A stretch of 34,943 nt of DNA from contig NZ_MVOG01000022.1 in assembly GCF_002286915.1 (NCBI RefSeq), forward strand, positions 1 to 34,943, written 5' to 3'. Below the pieces are notes generated by a model. The model saw only the letters and a program-made list of their open reading frames with translations. It did not search any database and was not told the origin of the DNA. Both the position numbers and the translations under genes were made by a program. Source of the DNA: Bifidobacterium italicum (GTDB lineage Bacteria; Actinomycetota; Actinomycetes; Actinomycetales; Bifidobacteriaceae). Each line of letters opens with the position of its first letter. Position 1 is the first letter of the stretch. Positions 34,186 to 34,943 of this stretch are shown here, piece by piece.

Positions 34186-34917
34186 ATGCCATTGACCCTT
34201 CTTCCCGCCGTCGACGTGCGTGACGGCAAGGCCGTGCGCCTGCGCCAGGGCGAATCCGGATCCGAGACCGACTACGGCTCGCCGCTCGAGGCCGCCCGCA
34301 CCTGGGTGGACGCCGGCGCGCAGTGGATCCACCTCGTCGATCTCGACGCCGCATTCGGCACCGGCGACAACCGCGCGCAGCTGCGCGCGATCGTCCACGA
34401 GCTCGGCGACCGCGTCAACATCGAGATGTCCGGCGGCGTGCGCGACGACGACTCGCTGCGTGCGGCGCTCGACGCCGGCGCCGCACGCGTCAACATCGGC
34501 ACGGCCGCGCTCGAGAACCCCGACTGGACGGCGCGTGTCATCGCCGAGTTCGGCGACCGCGTCGCCGTCGGCCTCGACGTGCGCGGCCACACGCTCGCCG
34601 CGCGCGGATGGGTCAAGGAGGGCGGCGACCTCTTCGAGACGATGAAGTTCCTCGACGACGCCGGCTGCTCACGCTACGTCGTCACCGACGTGACGCGCGA
34701 CGGCATGATGAGCGGCCCGAACATCGACCTGCTGCGCGAGGTCGGCGAGCGCACCGACGCGAAAGTGACCGCCTCGGGCGGCATCGCGAAGCTCGACGAC
34801 CTGCGCGCGATCGCCACGCTCGCCGATTACGGCGTCGATTCGGCGATCCTCGGCAAGTCGCTCTATGCGGGCGCGTTCACGCTTCAGGAGGCGCTCGCCG
34901 TCGCGAACGGCGAGTGA
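34186..34917 (+). CDS. hisA: Phosphoribosyl isomerase (HisA, PriA-like)
   Basis: TIM-barrel isomerase for ProFAR to PRFAR in histidine synthesis. The 243-residue protein has catalytic aspartates in PAVDV and VTRDG. It resembles the actinobacterial PriA type, which can also do the TrpF step of tryptophan synthesis: [38 protein letters not shown], and [10 protein letters not shown] with R140 and W142 matching the PriA loop that switches between substrates. The next aromatic position is F150 where mycobacterial PriA has Trp. Whether TrpF activity is kept cannot be read. AAGGA lies nine bases before the ATG. The remaining 26 bases of the window show nothing. Confidence 0.94.
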   Translation: MPLTLLPAVDVRDGKAVRLRQGESGSETDYGSPLEAARTWVDAGAQWIHLVDLDAAFGTGDNRAQLRAIVHELGDRVNIEMSGGVRDDDSLRAALDAGAARVNIGTAALENPDWTARVIAEFGDRVAVGLDVRGHTLAARGWVKEGGDLFETMKFLDDAGCSRYVVTDVTRDGMMSGPNIDLLREVGERTDAKVTASGGIAKLDDLRAIATLADYGVDSAILGKSLYAGAFTLQEALAVANGE

Positions 34918-34943
34918 CGCGAAACTCCGCTACGACGTCGGCG

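Overview
This window is an ordinary chromosomal segment of a high-GC Gram-positive bacterium, almost certainly a Bifidobacterium (Actinomycetota). The pointers are the strong G/C bias at third codon positions, the actinobacterial order ftsZ-sepF-yggT-divIVA-lspA-rluD, a PriA-like HisA, a ThiE-ThiD fusion, and a LacI regulator / sucrose permease / GH32 cluster of the kind bifidobacteria use for sucrose. I see no prophage, insertion sequence, CRISPR array, rRNA or tRNA gene. The species cannot be fixed by eye.

Layout. Positions 2-6219 (+) hold the tail of an unidentified protein, dxr and ispG (first committed and penultimate steps of the MEP isoprenoid pathway), a membrane-anchored alpha/beta-hydrolase-like protein, recO and uppS, so isoprenoid synthesis and its use for undecaprenyl phosphate lie close together. 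Positions 6242-9557 (-) hold a long nucleoside-hydrolase-like protein, a ThiY/NMT1-like lipoprotein and an ABC permease, with no ATPase gene nearby. Positions 9802-14183 (+) are the sucrose module cscR-cscB-cscA; cscB is preceded by a near-consensus promoter covered by a perfect 34-bp palindrome built from two operators, with a third operator upstream. Positions 14283-17243 (-) are a thiamin salvage operon (TPP riboswitch, thiM, thiE-thiD fusion, MTH1187-type thiamin-binding protein) that converges on the sucrose module at a 22-bp perfect hairpin.

Positions 17356-20259 (+) carry glyS, a clear terminator and dusB. Positions 20425-25727 (+) are the division/envelope block ftsZ, sepF, yggT, a DivIVA-domain protein with about 17 eleven-residue repeats, lspA and an RluD-type pseudouridine synthase. 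dnaE follows (25842-29405) and ends in a 14-bp hairpin. Positions 29497-34917 (+) are the histidine operon hisD-hisC-hisB-(unknown)-hisH-hisA, presumably continuing beyond the window.

The features I consider least explained are the palindromic double operator of cscB, the ABC transporter without an ATPase beside an enlarged nucleoside hydrolase, the hendecad-repeat DivIVA protein, the polytopic hydrolase after ispG, the unknown gene inside the his operon, and several -10 boxes placed so close to start codons that leaderless transcripts are likely. None amounts to proof of a wholly new system.
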